Program-made: the position numbers and the translations under genes | The notes under the pieces: model-generated | Database searches by the model: none | Seen by the model: only the letters and a program-made list of their open reading frames with translations | Told to the model about the DNA's origin: nothing | Shown here: positions 1 through 7,645 of the stretch, in pieces | Layout: each line of letters begins with the position of its first letter | How positions within the stretch are numbered: position 1 is the stretch's first letter | NCBI GenBank assembly: GCA_005884685.1 | Contig: VBAH01000028.1 | Location: 62,001-126,000, forward strand | Direction of reading: 5' to 3' | DNA length: 64,000 bases | Origin: Alphaproteobacteria bacterium | GTDB taxonomy: Bacteria > Pseudomonadota > Alphaproteobacteria > Rhizobiales > Xanthobacteraceae

Positions 1-82
1 TTTCCTGGATCCCGGGTCTCGCGGAGCCTGTCATCGGGCCGCGTCTTCGCGCGGACCCGTTGGCTCGCCCGGGATGACAGGC
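1..82. repeat. Intergenic palindromic repeat, family C
   Basis: The stretch carries the family C ends: a CCCGGGTCTCGC block near the left side and CTCGCCCGGGATGACAGG at the right. The same ends occur at about 12681-12825, 45420-45526, 48039-48147, 52805-52888 and 61026-61129, always between genes. The copy is probably cut by the window edge. Such repeats can fold into long hairpins; any role here is inferred. Confidence 0.6.
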
Positions 83-100
83 AGCGCGAGGCTTGGTGCG

Positions 101-148
101 CTACGCCAGATGCGCGGCGATCAGCGCCTCGCCCATGCGCACCAGCAA
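101..148 (-). pseudogene. 3' tail fragment of a second TetR-type gene
   Basis: Read on the minus strand this encodes LLVRMGEALIAAHLA followed by TAG. That matches the last residues of the intact TetR gene that ends at 408 (LVRMGEALIAAHLS). The best 39-base block (108-146 against 415-453) differs at only two positions, both third codon positions. Upstream coding sequence is missing: the homology stops where a family A repeat starts at 149. It looks like the remnant of a paralogue or a partial duplication separated from the intact gene by the repeat pair. Confidence 0.6.
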
Positions 149-346
149 GTAGCCCGGATGGAGCGAAGCGAAATCCGGGGTCAACCCCTCGCTCGCGGAA
201 TTCCATCATGGGTTCGTCGACATCACCCGCCCAGTCGGCTGGCAATCTCGTTCCGAATGAGGTGCCTCCTGGGAACGAAGTTGCGCCGGTATCGGGACCG
301 TCTGCGAATCTTATTCCCGGATTTCGCTTCGCTCCATCCGGGCTAC
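149..346. repeat. Inverted pair of family A repeats
   Basis: A copy of the family A unit (GTAGCCCGGATGGAGCGAAG, running to about 180) is followed after roughly 135 bp by the same unit in inverted orientation at 316-346. The two could fold into one long stem, like a REP doublet. Single copies lie at 5519-5550, 6018-6048 and within 56328-56430. No credible gene lies between the two units. With the flanking TetR tail fragment this accounts for the gene-free stretch 1-407. Confidence 0.65.
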
Positions 347-407
347 AAGCTGGCTACGCACTGGCCGCTCGTTGCGAAAGCAACGGGCGCGCCGCGCTTT
401 GACAGGG

Positions 408-1010
408 CTAAGAAAGATGCGCGGCGATCAGCGCTTCACCCATGCGCACCAGCCGTGAGGCGGGGCCGGTCGGGCCGACGCTCTGCGCACTTACGCGCGC
501 ACCTTCGAGCAACAGGAAGAGTTCGTCCGCCAGCAGCTCGGGCTCGTCGGCCCCGGTCGCGCCGCACAGCGCGATCAGCCGCTCGCGCTGCGCCGCCTTG
601 AACTGCTCGATCACGCGCCGCGCCGGATGGTCCTTCTCGGGCAGCTCGATCGCGGCATTCGCCAGCGCGCAGCCGCGCTGCTCGGTGTCGACCACGTGGG
701 CTTCCATCGCGGCGAGCCAGCCGCGCAGCTGTGCGCGCGGGTTGCCCGGATGGGCCGCCGCGAGGCCGTCCCAGAAATGGCCGGCGTCCCCGGCCAGACG
801 CCGCAGGTATTCGGCCACCAGCTCGTCCTTGGAAGCAAAGTGCCGGTAAAGGGTCATTTTGTTGGTGCCGGCGGCGGCGGCGATCGCCTCGACCCCGACG
901 GCCCGGATGCCGTTGCGGTAAAACAGGTCGCTGGCCGCCGCCAGAATGCGTTCGCGCGGCGGCGTTTGCGAATTTGCAGAGACGGAAAGGGCGTTTGCAG
1001 ACAAAGACAT
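408..1010 (-). CDS. TetR/AcrR family transcriptional repressor
   Basis: A 200-residue protein with an N-terminal helix-turn-helix at about residues 17-62 (motif GTNKMTLYRHFASKDEL) and a variable ligand-binding C-terminal domain, the usual size for the family. I chose the ATG at 1010; a TTG three bases upstream is also in frame. It is transcribed away from an FMN-dependent azoreductase gene, and two near-identical palindromic sites lie between them, so it most likely represses azoR and itself until a quinone, azo or electrophilic ligand binds. The ligand is inferred from the neighbour only. Its last codons are duplicated at 101-148. Confidence 0.9.
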   Translation of the reverse strand: MSLSANALSVSANSQTPPRERILAAASDLFYRNGIRAVGVEAIAAAAGTNKMTLYRHFASKDELVAEYLRRLAGDAGHFWDGLAAAHPGNPRAQLRGWLAAMEAHVVDTEQRGCALANAAIELPEKDHPARRVIEQFKAAQRERLIALCGATGADEPELLADELFLLLEGARVSAQSVGPTGPASRLVRMGEALIAAHLS

Positions 1011-1021
1011 CAAATTTTGCC

Positions 1022-1074
1022 TTGACAGGGGTGTTACCGGTCAGTAACAAGCATATATGTGACCGGTCAGTAAC
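1022..1074 (+). promoter_or_regulatory. azoR promoter with two TetR-type operators
   Basis: Two copies of a 16-base site lie 26 bases apart: GTTACCGGTCAGTAAC at 1033-1048 and GTGACCGGTCAGTAAC at 1059-1074. Each has GTTAC/GTAAC-like arms around an ACCGGT core, typical of TetR operators. A TTGACA box at 1022-1027 is followed after 17 bases by TAACAA at 1045-1050, which overlaps the first operator, so repressor binding would block the promoter. The region lies between divergent tetR and azoR and could also autoregulate tetR. Confidence 0.75.
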
Positions 1075-1140
1075 ACACCAGAGGCGGAATGTCGAATGCG
1101 GCATTCGCCGCAGCCGGCACCAGCGAAGGAAGCAGCACCC

Positions 1141-1770
1141 ATGAACATCCTCTATGTCACCTCCAGCTCGCGCGGCAGCGCATCCTATTCGAACCGCGTC
1201 GCGCGGAACGTGCTCGACGAGCTCATTGCCCGCAGCCCCGGCGCGACCGTCACGGTGCGCGATCTTGCGCGCGATCCGCTGCCGCATATCGGGGACGACT
1301 TCGTGGCCGCGACCCGCTCGCCCAACGGCCCGCAGACCGACGAGCAGCGCGCGCTGCTGGCGCAGTCCGACGCGCTGGTGGACGAGCTGTTCGCCGCCGA
1401 CCTGATCGTGATCGCGGCGCCGATGATCAACTTCACCATTCCGTCGAACCTGAAAACCTGGATCGATTACGTGGCGCGCGCCGGGCGCACCTTCCGCTAC
1501 TCGGAGAAGGGGCCGGAGGGCCTCGTCACCGGCAAGCAGGTGATCGTGGTGGCGGCGCGCGGCGGCATCTATTCGGGCGCCGGCAACGCGCTCGACTTCC
1601 AGGTGCCGTATCTCAAGGGCGCGCTCGGCTTCCTCGGCATGACGGACGTGGACGTGCTCGAGGTCGAGGGGACCGCCTACGGCCCTGATGCTGCCGAGAA
1701 GGCCGTCGCGGCCGCCAGCGCCAAGCTGCACACCCAATGCGACCAGCGCAGCGCAGCCGTCGCCGCGTAA
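1141..1770 (+). CDS. azoR: FMN-dependent NADH-azoreductase / quinone reductase
   Basis: This 209-residue flavodoxin-fold protein would reduce quinones or azo compounds with NADH using bound FMN in the cytoplasm. The N-terminal phosphate-binding loop is TSSSRGSASYSN, and the central segment PMINFTIPSNLKTWIDYV with the later GGIYSG is typical of the AzoR family. The ATG at 1141 follows a GAAGGA ribosome site; the in-frame ATG at 1096 would add a 15-residue extension unlike the family. It lies downstream of tandem TetR-type operators, so it is probably induced by an electrophile. The small gene at 1793 follows after 22 bases and may be cotranscribed. Confidence 0.92.
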   Translation: MNILYVTSSSRGSASYSNRVARNVLDELIARSPGATVTVRDLARDPLPHIGDDFVAATRSPNGPQTDEQRALLAQSDALVDELFAADLIVIAAPMINFTIPSNLKTWIDYVARAGRTFRYSEKGPEGLVTGKQVIVVAARGGIYSGAGNALDFQVPYLKGALGFLGMTDVDVLEVEGTAYGPDAAEKAVAAASAKLHTQCDQRSAAVAA

Positions 1771-1792
1771 CGCCCGAACAAGGAACACAACG

Positions 1793-1951
1793 ATGCGGAC
1801 ATGCTACGACGAACCGACCCTCGACGACATGTTGAGCGATCCGCTGATTGCGACGTTGATGCGGGCGGACGGCGTCGATGTCGATGAACTGCGGCCGGCC
1901 TTGAGCGAGATCGCGGACCTGGTCTCGTCGCGCGAAGAATCCGGTCGCTGA
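1793..1951 (+). CDS. Small acidic protein of unknown function
   Basis: A 52-residue ORF beginning MRTCYDEPTLDDMLSDPL and ending REESGR. It has AAGGAAC at a good distance before the ATG and starts 22 bases after azoR stops. It is acidic, has one cysteine, and has no signal peptide or membrane segment. Similar tiny proteins are common in Bradyrhizobium relatives, as far as I recall, but no function is known to me. Spacing suggests cotranscription with azoR. Confidence 0.65.
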   Translation: MRTCYDEPTLDDMLSDPLIATLMRADGVDVDELRPALSEIADLVSSREESGR

Positions 1952-2008
1952 CCGCGCGCCCGTCAAAAAGCATGGACAGCGCGGAGGCGTTCGGCGACAA
2001 AAGCTGAC

Positions 2009-3163
2009 ATGTCTCCGGCCGGATCCAGGCTCGCCAATGCGGCGCTGGTGCTGCTCTCGCTTACGGTGACTTATCTCGCCGCAAGCTTCTTGTTGTTTCG
2101 GGTGTTCATCTCCGGCCTGCCGATCAATCTGCGCCCGCATTTTCCCGATCGCGCCGAGGTCTTCGCGCAAACCTCGAAGGCCGGCACCGTGCCGCGCGAC
2201 TATATCGCGCTTCTCGGCGACTCCTATGCGGAAGGGCAGGGCGACGGCCTGCTCGATGCGAATGGCGACCGCGCGAAGCTGCAGCACTCGGCGCATACAT
2301 TGCAGCGCCTCACCGCCCGCGACATCATCTCACTCGGCATCGGCGGCGCGGGCAGCGCGCAGGCGATGGTGCGCCAGCCGGCGCGCATCCTGGGCGACGG
2401 CTGCTTCCTCTATCCGCGGCTCGATCCGCCGCGCCGGATCTTCATCTATTTCTACGAGGGCAACGATCTCGACGAGAACGGTTATGTGGCGAATGTCGTC
2501 GCGCAAAACGGCGCGGTCACGCGCGAAAACCTGGCACGCTATATCGCGCAGCATTACGCGGTGCCGCCCAGGTTGCGCTGTTTGACCGATCTCGCCGAGA
2601 CCGGTCTGAAGATGGCGCAGTTTCTCGCCACCAAACCCGAGAGCCTGGAAAACCTGCGCAGGCCGTCGGCGCACAACCATGTGCTGGCGGGCGGCATGGC
2701 GCATGCGGCGCCCACATTGCAGAAGCCGCCGGTCGAGCTCGGTCCGCAGGCATCCGACGCATCGCTGATGGTGTTCGACGTGTCGCTGGATTGGCTGATG
2801 CGAAATTTCCAATCGGCCATCACGGTGGTCTACCTGCCGTCGCCCGCCGCGATCTATCGCCATGCCGACGCCGCGGTCGATGTGTATTGGCGCTGGCCCC
2901 TGATGAACGTGCAGCCGGTACTGGCGGCCGACATCTACGCGGCGAGCCAGCGCACCTGCGAGCAGATCCGCGCACTCACGCTTGCGCACGGCGCGCGTTT
3001 CATCGACATGCGCCCGGCGCTGCGCGCCGCGGGCGCGACGGCCCTGATCCACGGCCCGCGCGACTGGAATCATTTCAACGATGCGGGCTATCGCGTGCTC
3101 GGCGAGACGTTGGCAAGAACGATTGACGAGCCGGCCGGCAGCCGCTGCGCCGACTGGGATTGA
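2009..3163 (+). CDS. Membrane-anchored SGNH/GDSL-type hydrolase
   Basis: A 384-residue protein with an N-terminal hydrophobic segment at about residues 9-34, likely a signal anchor. A GDS block I follows (ALLGDSYAEGQGD, near residue 70), and a C-terminal DWNHFNDAGY block supplies the Asp and His of an SGNH catalytic set. The family includes esterases and acyl-transfer enzymes acting on polysaccharides or lipids outside the membrane. A second SGNH gene begins three bases after this stop, so the two are surely one operon. The substrate is unknown; absence of an MBOAT partner nearby argues against a standard polysaccharide acetylation cluster. Confidence 0.75.
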   Translation: MSPAGSRLANAALVLLSLTVTYLAASFLLFRVFISGLPINLRPHFPDRAEVFAQTSKAGTVPRDYIALLGDSYAEGQGDGLLDANGDRAKLQHSAHTLQRLTARDIISLGIGGAGSAQAMVRQPARILGDGCFLYPRLDPPRRIFIYFYEGNDLDENGYVANVVAQNGAVTRENLARYIAQHYAVPPRLRCLTDLAETGLKMAQFLATKPESLENLRRPSAHNHVLAGGMAHAAPTLQKPPVELGPQASDASLMVFDVSLDWLMRNFQSAITVVYLPSPAAIYRHADAAVDVYWRWPLMNVQPVLAADIYAASQRTCEQIRALTLAHGARFIDMRPALRAAGATALIHGPRDWNHFNDAGYRVLGETLARTIDEPAGSRCADWD

Positions 3164-3166
3164 CCG

Positions 3167-4126
3167 ATGGCCGCGCAGACGAGCCTGCTCCGAACCGCCG
3201 CGATCCACCTCGCGATCTGGCTTGCGACCTTCGCCATCACCGAGATAGCGCTGCGCATTGCCGATCCGCGCGCGCTGCGCGAAGGGCAGAGCGAGCGCAC
3301 GATCGCCTACCGGCACGATGCGGAGCTCGGCTGGGTGCCGGTGCCGAATTCCGCCTTCACCGTGACGGCCGAGCGCCCGATCCACGCCCGGCACAACAGC
3401 CTCGGCCTGCGCGATATTGAACCCGGCGCGACCGGAAAACCGCGCATCCTGTTTGTCGGCGATTCGTATGTGTGGGGCAACGACGTGGAGGCGGAGGAAC
3501 GCTTCACCGATCTGCTGCGCGAGCGGCTGCCGAACCACGACATCGTCAATGCCGGCGTCTCCGGCTACGGCACCGACCAGGAATATCTCTGGCTCACGCG
3601 CCTGTGGGATCGTATCACGCCGCAAGTCGTCGTGCTGATGTTCACGGTGGTGAACGACCGCTGGGACAACAGCAGCAACGTGCGCTACGACGGCTACTTC
3701 AAGCCGTATTTCGCGACCGCGCCGGACGGCGCGCTGCGGCTCGGCGGCCAGCCGGTGCCGCAGCCGCGCCAGCTTTATTTCAAGGAAGATCCGCTCGTGC
3801 ACAATCTCTGGATTGCGCGCGCCGCGGTGTTTGCCTGGATCGCGCTCGCCCATCCGCAGATCGCCGTGCCGGATCCGACCGAGCGCCTGGTCGGCATGAT
3901 GCGCGATTTCGTGACCGCGCAGGGCGCGACATTCCTCGTCGGCATGCAGATCACCGAGCCGCGCATGGCCGCGTATCTGGAAGCACAGAACATCCCGTAC
4001 GCCGCCTTCGACGGCGCGGACGTCTATCGCGGACTGGAGTTCGGCTTCCATTGGACACCCGCGGGCCACGCGCTGGTGGCGCAGCGGCTGATGACGCTGC
4101 TCGCGCGCGCGGGCATCAAGCCCTGA
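3167..4126 (+). CDS. Membrane-anchored SGNH/GDSL-type hydrolase, second of pair
   Basis: A 319-residue protein with an N-terminal hydrophobic helix (about residues 9-27) and clear SGNH blocks: FVGDSYVWG near residue 96, NAGVSGYGTDQEY with the conserved Gly, an Asn in VVNDRWDN, and a terminal FHWTPAGH carrying the catalytic His. It starts three bases after the preceding SGNH gene. The two share layout but little sequence, suggesting paired activities at the periplasmic face of the inner membrane. A family D repeat hairpin directly after the stop probably acts as a shared terminator with the convergent engB. Confidence 0.82.
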   Translation: MAAQTSLLRTAAIHLAIWLATFAITEIALRIADPRALREGQSERTIAYRHDAELGWVPVPNSAFTVTAERPIHARHNSLGLRDIEPGATGKPRILFVGDSYVWGNDVEAEERFTDLLRERLPNHDIVNAGVSGYGTDQEYLWLTRLWDRITPQVVVLMFTVVNDRWDNSSNVRYDGYFKPYFATAPDGALRLGGQPVPQPRQLYFKEDPLVHNLWIARAAVFAWIALAHPQIAVPDPTERLVGMMRDFVTAQGATFLVGMQITEPRMAAYLEAQNIPYAAFDGADVYRGLEFGFHWTPAGHALVAQRLMTLLARAGIKP

Positions 4127-4134
4127 AACAATCT

Positions 4135-4210
4135 CCGCTCATGCCCGCGAAAGCGGGCATCCAGTGCTTGGCCAAGAACTGGGTCCCCGCGTTCGCGGGG
4201 ACGAGCGGAG
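4135..4210. repeat. Family D hairpin repeat between convergent genes
   Basis: It contains ATGCCCGCGAAAGCGGGCAT, a perfect hairpin, then a second hairpin GTCCCCGCGTTCGCGGGGAC. It sits between the stops of the second SGNH gene and engB, where it could serve as a bidirectional terminator. Other copies are near 32842, 35858, 48957, 53794 and 55479. Confidence 0.75.
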
Positions 4211-4214
4211 GGGG

Positions 4215-4856
4215 TCAGCTCCGCTCCTTCACCACCCGCGCGATTGCGGCGCGCAGCTCCGCCATCCCGCTGCCGTCGCGCGACGATGTCGCAAGGATCT
4301 CGGGAAATGCGGCCGGCCGCCTGGCGAGCGCCGCCGCCGTCGCGGCCATGCGCGCCTCAAGCTCCGCGGCCTTCACCTGGTCGGCCTTGGTGAGCACCAC
4401 CTGATAGCTCACCGCCGCGACGTCGAGCGTCTTGAGCACCGCCTCGTCCGCCTCCTTCAGTCCGTGGCGCGCATCGATCAGCACGTAGACGCGCGCGAGA
4501 TTGGCGCGCCCGGAAAGGTATGCGTGGATCAGCCCGGTCCAGGCCTCCACCTTGGCCTTCGGCGCCTCGGCATAGCCGTAGCCCGGCATGTCGACGAGGC
4601 GCAGGACCGAGTCGGCCGCAAAGGTGATCAGCTCCTGGGTGCGCCCGGGCGTGTGCGAGGTGCGCGCGAGCGCCTTGCGGCCGGTGAGCGCGTTGATCAG
4701 GCTCGACTTGCCGACGTTCGAACGCCCCGCGAACGCGACCTCGATGCCGCGCATGGCGGGGAGCCGCTCGAGCGTGCCGGCGGCGGCGGCAAAGTCCCAC
4801 TCCGCCGCGAACAGCTTGCGGCCAGCCTCGATCTCGGAGCGGGTGAAGGCGGTCAT
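4215..4856 (-). CDS. engB: Ribosome biogenesis GTPase EngB (YihA/YsxC)
   Basis: A 213-residue GTPase needed for large-subunit ribosome assembly. The G1 loop is [14 protein letters not shown] (about residue 44), the switch region holds [10 protein letters not shown]3 is DMPGYGYA, G4 is TKAD and a TSSRDGSG segment fits G5, all in family order and at the usual length. In many alphaproteobacteria engB lies just downstream of yidC; here about 10 kb of accessory DNA separates engB from the yidC gene, on the same strand. That is compatible with later insertion of the accessory block, an inference from memory of related genomes. Confidence 0.95.
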   Translation of the reverse strand: MTAFTRSEIEAGRKLFAAEWDFAAAAGTLERLPAMRGIEVAFAGRSNVGKSSLINALTGRKALARTSHTPGRTQELITFAADSVLRLVDMPGYGYAEAPKAKVEAWTGLIHAYLSGRANLARVYVLIDARHGLKEADEAVLKTLDVAAVSYQVVLTKADQVKAAELEARMAATAAALARRPAAFPEILATSSRDGSGMAELRAAIARVVKERS

Positions 4857-4911
4857 GGTCGCCCGCGTGGTTACGCTGGCGGCGGCGCAGCATCAAGCCG
4901 TGGCGTTGCGT

Positions 4912-5154
4912 TCAACGCAGGCGCGGGCGCGGCCCCAGGCTGAGCTGGTAGAACCAGCCTCTGGCTCTTCGCCTGGCCTTCCAATCGCCGCGCGCGATCT
5001 GTTCCTGCCGCGCGATGCAGTTGTCGTCGGGGTCGAGATTGCAACGATCCGACCGCTCGCAATCGCCGCAGTTGAAGCCGGCGAGGCGCCGCCGCGCGGC
5101 GTTGCGGTCCGAAATCTCCTGGAAGATGCCACGAATTGCAGCGGTCAAAGGCAT
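4912..5154 (-). CDS. Small Cys-rich protein of unknown function
   Basis: An 80-residue protein starting [20 protein letters not shown]. Four cysteines in the pattern [12 protein letters not shown]...DNC could bind a metal or an Fe-S centre. The C-terminal third is basic and ends in PRPRLR. I chose the ATG at 5154, preceded by GGAG; a longer frame to 5289 lacks family-like sequence and would overlap the dodecin start. I believe short proteins with this FNCGDCE block occur in related Rhizobiales, but no function is known to me. Confidence 0.6.
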   Translation of the reverse strand: MPLTAAIRGIFQEISDRNAARRRLAGFNCGDCERSDRCNLDPDDNCIARQEQIARGDWKARRRARGWFYQLSLGPRPRLR

Positions 5155-5287
5155 GGCTGGCTCCATGATTCCCGAGCATCCGCCAAACCGGCGCGGGCCG
5201 CTTTGCGGCAGATCAACTTTGCGCAAGCGCGCGAACCGGTCCGGTGGCAGGCTCGTTGAGGCAAGGCTGGCGAAGGGGAGACCGCGC

Positions 5288-5497
5288 ATGAGCGACCACG
5301 TCTACAAGATTCTCGAACTGACAGGATCGTCCGCGACCTCGATCGAGGATGCGGTTGCCAACGCCATTGCCAAGGCGGCCAGGACCGTGCGCCGGATGCA
5401 ATGGTTCCAGGTGCTGGAAACGCGCGGCCACATCGCCGACGGCCATGTGTCGCACTGGCAGGTCACGGTGAAGGTCGGGTTCACGCTGGAGGAATAG
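5288..5497 (+). CDS. Dodecin, flavin storage protein
   Basis: A 69-residue protein with the whole dodecin sequence: [19 protein letters not shown], then the flavin-stacking tryptophan in [10 protein letters not shown], then [19 protein letters not shown]. Dodecins form hollow twelve-subunit shells that bind riboflavin, FMN or related flavins and buffer free flavin. The ATG at 5288 is preceded by AAGGGGAG. It appears monocistronic; a family A repeat follows 21 bases after the stop. Confidence 0.93.
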   Translation: MSDHVYKILELTGSSATSIEDAVANAIAKAARTVRRMQWFQVLETRGHIADGHVSHWQVTVKVGFTLEE

Positions 5498-5518
5498 TGC
5501 GGGGCGGCCCACCATCTT

Positions 5519-5550
5519 GTAGCCCGGATGAAACGAAGCGAAATCCGGGG
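5519..5550. repeat. Family A repeat
   Basis: A single copy of the family A unit, starting GTAGCCCGGATGAAACGAAG, located between the dodecin gene and the fragment of an antitoxin-like gene. Confidence 0.65.
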
Positions 5551-5567
5551 CGGAGCGTTTTATCCAC

Positions 5568-5640
5568 TCATTGCGGCTGCATCTCGATGGTCTCATCCTC
5601 CGCGAGGAAGGCCGCATAGCGCAGCGCCTCGTCGTCGGGC
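5568..5640 (-). pseudogene. 3' fragment of a DUF433 antitoxin-like gene
   Basis: On the minus strand this reads DEALRYAAFLAEDETIEMQP, then Q and TGA. Eighteen of those twenty residues match the C-terminus of the intact DUF433 protein encoded at 14475-14711 (DEALRYAAFIAEDETIELQP); 52 of 60 bases agree between 5574-5633 and 14490-14549. Sequence upstream of the fragment does not continue the domain and runs directly into the stop of the next gene. It is a degraded remnant beside a family A repeat; no toxin remnant was seen. Confidence 0.7.
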
Positions 5641-5643
5641 GCG

Positions 5644-5916
5644 TTACCTGGCTTGCTGGCGCGTCTGACCCGGCTCCGCCGCCTCCTTGGCCGTGCCGGT
5701 CTTCTGCCCGGCATTCAGGTTGGTTTTCTTCTCCTGCATCTTGTTGCTCTCGGGCGCACTGGTCGCTTGCGGCGACTGCAACAAAGCCGGCCGGCCCGGG
5801 CCCGCCTCCGAGCCCTCGGTCTTGTCCGTGCCGGCGCCACCGGCCTGCGCCATCGCCAATCCGCAACTTCCGAACAGCAATGCGGCCGCGAACGTCAATC
5901 GGGTCGCTTTCAACAT
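5644..5916 (-). CDS. Small secreted hydrophilic protein
   Basis: A 90-residue protein with a clear signal peptide: basic MLKATRL, a hydrophobic core and a probable cleavage after AMAQA. The mature part is hydrophilic and Gly/Ala/Gln/Lys-rich, with little predicted fold. GAGAGGAG precedes the ATG at 5916. Such low-complexity periplasmic proteins are common in Bradyrhizobium relatives; the function is unknown. Confidence 0.6.
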   Translation of the reverse strand: MLKATRLTFAAALLFGSCGLAMAQAGGAGTDKTEGSEAGPGRPALLQSPQATSAPESNKMQEKKTNLNAGQKTGTAKEAAEPGQTRQQAR

Positions 5917-6017
5917 TGCGCATCTCCTCTCATACGCCCCAAGCCGCAACCCGGATGGCAACGTCGAACAAGATCGGCTGGTTCCCCCGCGTGTATGCCT
6001 TGTGATGGCCAGCAAGC

Positions 6018-6135
6018 GTAGCCCGGATGCAGCGCAGCGAAATCCGGGACAGCAGGGCCGTAGGGTGCAGTAAGCGAAGCGCACTGCACCGCTCCCCGCA
6101 TCGGCGGAATGCGCTGCGCTTATTCCGCCCTACAT
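6018..6135. repeat. Family A and family B repeats in tandem
   Basis: A family A unit (6018-6048) is followed at 6060-6091 by GTAGGGTGCAGTAAGCGAAG and then a GAATGCGCTGCGCTTATTCC block ending in GCCCTACAT. The B part recurs at 12955-13030. Together these fill most of the gene-free space between the secreted protein gene at 5644 and the next possible gene at 6183. Confidence 0.65.
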
Positions 6136-6182
6136 CCGCGCCTATTCCGCTGGGACGAACACGATTGCGGCAGAACCGAAGC

Positions 6183-6506
6183 CTATGGCTTCGCTCCTTT
6201 TAGAGCGGCCTTGGCAATCACGGCACCGACTCGTTCCTGGACTTTCCTATCGAAGAATGGATCGTCGAGGTCATGGGGTTTCGACGAAGCCAGATCGTGA
6301 ATTATGAGGTCAAGCCGCGCGGGTCGCGGCGGGCTAACGGCCGACCATAATTTCTGAAAAATCGCCAAGCTTGACTGCCGTGACGACACACCAAAACCCG
6401 TCCGGCGAGATCCTTGACGATAGCAAATGATGCCGATTGTGACCCCAAGCAAGACGGCCGAGGCAATCACGATAAAAGGTATTAACTGGAGTGCTTGCGG
6501 TAACAT
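6183..6506 (-). CDS. Possible small single-pass membrane protein
   Basis: A 107-residue frame from the ATG at 6506. It begins MLPQALQLIPF, has one strongly hydrophobic helix at about residues 8-28, then a basic stretch and an acidic/basic tail (KPHDLDDPFFDRKVQERVG). An upstream in-frame ATG at 6569 would add 21 residues. No good ribosome site was seen. Base composition is less GC-rich than the window average, so this could be an acquired gene or non-coding. No family recognised. Confidence 0.35.
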   Translation of the reverse strand: MLPQALQLIPFIVIASAVLLGVTIGIICYRQGSRRTGFGVSSRQSSLAIFQKLWSAVSPPRPARLDLIIHDLASSKPHDLDDPFFDRKVQERVGAVIAKAALKGAKP

Positions 6507-6647
6507 TGAGGGTCCGAAATGCCTTCCCACTCGCAAAACGTGAGCGGCGCACCGGGCAAAAAACGCCATTAGGCTGGCGACAATCGCTCCCTAACAGGAT
6601 TGAAACGGGCGGCTGGCTTCGAAACCGGCCACCCCATTCCATTTGCC

Positions 6648-6902
6648 TCAGTCGCAACGGCGAATTCTGCGCGTCGATCCATCGTCGCGCTGGATTGTGA
6701 TCGTCCGGCATCCCTGGCCGTATCGCACTTCGCGCTCGCGGTATCGGCGGCGCTCGTATTCGCGGTAACGCGGACGATCCGGCTCGCCAACTTGAACCCC
6801 GACGCCGGGCAATACGATTCCGATGCCTTGAGCGGTGGACGGTGCCGGTGCGTAGAAAGTGATCGCCGCCGCGGCGCCCAGCAAAATCAGTATTTTCTTC
6901 AT
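6648..6902 (-). CDS. Small secreted Arg/Tyr-rich protein
   Basis: An 84-residue protein: signal peptide MKKILILLGAAAAITFYAPA with a likely cut after STAQ, a short hydrophobic stretch, then a strongly basic tail with repeated RYREYERRRYRERE and the closing CRTITIQRDDGSTRRIRRC containing two cysteines. GAGAGGATCC precedes the ATG. Related secreted proteins with this tail are frequent in Bradyrhizobium, as far as I recall; function unknown. Confidence 0.7.
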   Translation of the reverse strand: MKKILILLGAAAAITFYAPAPSTAQGIGIVLPGVGVQVGEPDRPRYREYERRRYREREVRYGQGCRTITIQRDDGSTRRIRRCD

Positions 6903-7143
6903 GGATCCTCTCCGTTTCAACTTTTGAGGGAACGAGTGGCGAAGAACAAAGGTTCCTCCCGGAAAAACTGTATTATGGGCAAACCGCCGCACAGTCGGAG
7001 CGGCTCGGACTTATTTCAGATCTCTGCGCTCCAGACATGCGCGCGACGGCAGCACTCGACGTTAAATACTTGCGATAAGCGGTGCCGGCGGAACCAAACA
7101 GGATGCCGCACATTGAGAGGCGCCCCCAAGGAGGGGGTTCACC

Positions 7144-7365
7144 ATGAATATGAAGCTTATCGCCGCTGCCGCTCTCGCCGTTTCGTTTGCGGTGCCAGCC
7201 TTTGCTGCCAATGAGTTTTATCTCGTTCAGGATACGGCGACGAAGAAGTGCTCGATTGTCGAGGCCAAGCCCACGATCGGCACAATGACGGTCGTCGGCC
7301 TTGTCCATAAGACGAAGCTCGAAGCCGAAACCGCGATGAAAGCAGACAAGAGCTGCGTCGCCTAA
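7144..7365 (+). CDS. Small secreted protein, Bradyrhizobium-type
   Basis: A 73-residue protein with a signal peptide (NMKLIAAAALAVSFAVPAFA) and a mature part of about 50 residues beginning ANEFYLVQDTATKKCSIVE, with two cysteines that could form one disulfide. A strong AAGGAGGGGG ribosome site lies just before the ATG, suggesting high expression. An 11-bp stem hairpin at 7470-7495 probably ends its transcript. Function unknown. Confidence 0.75.
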   Translation: MNMKLIAAAALAVSFAVPAFAANEFYLVQDTATKKCSIVEAKPTIGTMTVVGLVHKTKLEAETAMKADKSCVA

Positions 7366-7469
7366 CGTCGGGAATAGCAATCTGCGCTGAGGACGATCGA
7401 TCTTCAGAAACCCGAACAACGAAATGTTGATCGGCGACCGATACCCCGTCCACCGAGCCGATCGGCATC

Positions 7470-7505
7470 GAACCCCCGACGCGAGTCGGGGGTTCAGTTC
7501 TGTTT
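7470..7505 (+). terminator. Rho-independent type terminator
   Basis: Stem GAACCCCCGAC (7470-7480), loop GCGA, and a perfect complementary arm GTCGGGGGTTC (7485-7495), followed by a T-rich AGTTCTGTTT. It lies about 100 bases after the small secreted protein gene. Confidence 0.7.
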
Positions 7506-7645
7506 CAGTACTTCGCACATCCACCTATCAATTCATCCGCGTCATCCCCATATCAATTGATCGCCGGCACGCGCCGATCACGCAATCCCGAGGGCGCTGG
7601 CGACTGAGAGACCGGTTGCTCTCCCCCTTTCGAGAAGGGCGGACC

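Noticed and set aside
74-601. 175-codon plus-strand frame at the window start
   Set aside because: It runs through repeats and the antisense of the TetR gene and has no ribosome site or protein-like features.
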